DNA from: Bacillota bacterium
GTDB lineage: Bacteria; Bacillota; Bacilli; Paenibacillales; Paenibacillaceae
Assembly (NCBI GenBank): GCA_023433615.1
Contig: JAEZCJ010000164.1
Location: 1 to 7,938, forward strand
Direction: 5' to 3'
Length of the DNA: 7,938 bases
Positions 7,182 through 7,938 of this stretch are shown piece after piece. Position 1 is the stretch's first letter, and each line of letters starts with the position of its first letter. The translations under genes were made by a program, and so were the position numbers. The notes beneath the pieces were generated by a model. It did not search any database. It had not been told where the DNA came from and worked only from the letters and a program-made list of their open reading frames with translations.

Positions 7182-7235
7182 AATAGCGTGAAGCGAGTTA
7201 GTGTGATCAAGCGACGTTAGGAAGGTGCAGTCGAA

Positions 7236-7938
7236 ATGTCAGATACGGATGTGAAGGTGCAGGATACCGGGCTTACGCCCGAGCAGAAGGCCGCGGAGCG
7301 GCAGCGGATCGAGAAGCAGATGAGCGCCGAGCTCGGCATTCCCGTCACGAAGGTGATGGCTGCCGTCGGGCTGCTGGACGAGGGCAATACGATCCCGTTC
7401 ATCGCGCGCTACCGCAAGGAAATGACCGGCGAATTGGACGAGAACGAGCTGCGGAGCATCGAGGAACGGCTCGCTTATTTACGCAACCTGGAGGATCGGA
7501 AACGCGAAGTCGTACGGCTGATCGATGAGCAAGGCAAGCTGACGGACGAGCTCCGGTCCTCGATCGAGCAAGCGGCGAAGCTGCAGGAGATCGAGGATTT
7601 GTACCGCCCTTACCGCCAGAAGCGCAAGACGAGAGCCAGCGTCGCGAAGGAGCGGGGGCTGGAGCCGCTTGCAGATTGGCTGATCGCGCAGCATAAGCAT
7701 GGCGAGCCGCTGCGCGAAGCAGCGAAGTATATCGCTCCCGAGAAGGGCGTGAACGCGGCAGAGGACGCGCTTCAAGGGGCAATGGATATCCTGGCGGAAA
7801 ATGTGGCCGATGACGCCAAAATCCGCGCTTGGGTGCGGAAGCATACGTTCGACCAAGGCATGCTGATCACGGCAGCCAAGGATGCATCGGCAGAATCCGT
7901 CTATGAGATGTATTACAGCTATCAAGAGCCGGTCCGCC
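7236..7938 (+). CDS. tex: Tex-like RNA-binding protein, N-terminal part (cut by window edge)
   Basis: This frame reads 234 codons without a stop up to the right edge. Tex proteins are usually 700-780 residues, so about a third is visible. The protein resembles the N-terminal helical domain of Tex, a conserved nucleic-acid-binding protein linked to transcription and RNA handling. Diagnostic stretches are VGLLDEGNTIPFIARYRKE (about 44-62), a YLRNLEDRKREV helix (about 81-92), EDLYRPYRQKRKTRASVAKE (about 120-139) and GLEPLADWL (141-149). The YqgF-like nuclease-fold, helix-hairpin-helix and S1 domains of the family would lie outside the window. The start at ATG 7236 follows AGGAAGGTG at 7219-7227, with AAGGTG ending 8 bases upstream. 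A charged N-terminal extension of about 20 residues precedes the conserved domain. The 326-base gap and candidate promoter suggest it is not part of the sugar operon. Confidence 0.93.
   Translation, partial: MSDTDVKVQDTGLTPEQKAAERQRIEKQMSAELGIPVTKVMAAVGLLDEGNTIPFIARYRKEMTGELDENELRSIEERLAYLRNLEDRKREVVRLIDEQGKLTDELRSSIEQAAKLQEIEDLYRPYRQKRKTRASVAKERGLEPLADWLIAQHKHGEPLREAAKYIAPEKGVNAAEDALQGAMDILAENVADDAKIRAWVRKHTFDQGMLITAAKDASAESVYEMYYSYQEPVR

Larger units (their letters stand above)
6910..7235. other. Intergenic region between nagZ and tex
   Basis: No plus-strand gene is convincing in these 326 bases. A plus-strand open frame at 6918-7175 lacks a ribosome-binding site and shows no recognisable motif. 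A 67-codon minus-strand frame at 7007-7210 covers the hairpin and is also unsupported as a gene. The base composition is less GC-rich than the flanking genes. The region contains the tandem 8-mers, a GCGAATTCGC palindrome at 7065-7074, a strong hairpin at 7104-7135 and a candidate tex promoter at 7153-7181. No classical Rho-independent terminator is visible for the nagZ operon. Confidence 0.6.

Noticed and set aside
7479..7925. Minus-strand open frame opposite tex
   Set aside because: The plus strand encodes a clear Tex N-terminal domain, and the antisense product has no recognisable feature.
1..7938. CRISPR array, transposase, tRNA or rRNA
   Set aside because: No regularly spaced repeats, transposase motifs or structural RNA signatures were seen on either strand.

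Overview
All recognisable genes in this GC-rich window lie on the plus strand. The gene style suggests a Bacillota member of the Paenibacillaceae type, such as Paenibacillus or Cohnella. The reasons are strong GGAGG ribosome-binding sites, a YesM/YesN-type two-component pair beside sugar ABC permeases, and a tex-like gene. The genus is an inference from gene content and not something the sequence proves.

Positions 46-6909 hold five closely packed genes that read as one operon. They are two sugar ABC-transporter permeases (MalF/UgpA-type, then MalG/UgpE-type), a YesM-family membrane histidine kinase, a YesN-family AraC-type response regulator, and a glycoside hydrolase family 3 enzyme of the NagZ type. 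Three of the four junctions overlap by 1-4 bases, which suggests translational coupling; only the permease-kinase junction has a gap (57 nt). The window begins 45 bases before the first permease, so any substrate-binding protein gene normally found with such permeases would lie off the left edge. No ATPase gene is present.

The likely logic is as follows. The kinase senses a ligand through its extracytoplasmic domain and phosphorylates the regulator, which activates the transporter genes. The transporter imports a small oligosaccharide, and the leaderless hydrolase cleaves it in the cytoplasm. The hydrolase carries the complete NagZ signature, including the Asp-His dyad, so the substrate probably contains terminal beta-N-acetylglucosamine (a chitin-derived or cell-wall-derived fragment). 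The exact substrate cannot be read from the sequence.

Positions 6910-7235 form a non-coding gap with lower GC. It holds three tandem 8-bp units at the nagZ stop codon, a strong imperfect hairpin without a T-tract, a weak antisense ORF over that hairpin, and a candidate promoter for the next gene. Positions 7236-7938 are the first 234 codons of a tex-like RNA-binding protein gene, cut by the right edge. The window looks like an ordinary carbohydrate-uptake operon plus a housekeeping gene. I found no CRISPR array, transposase, tRNA, rRNA or clearly novel system.
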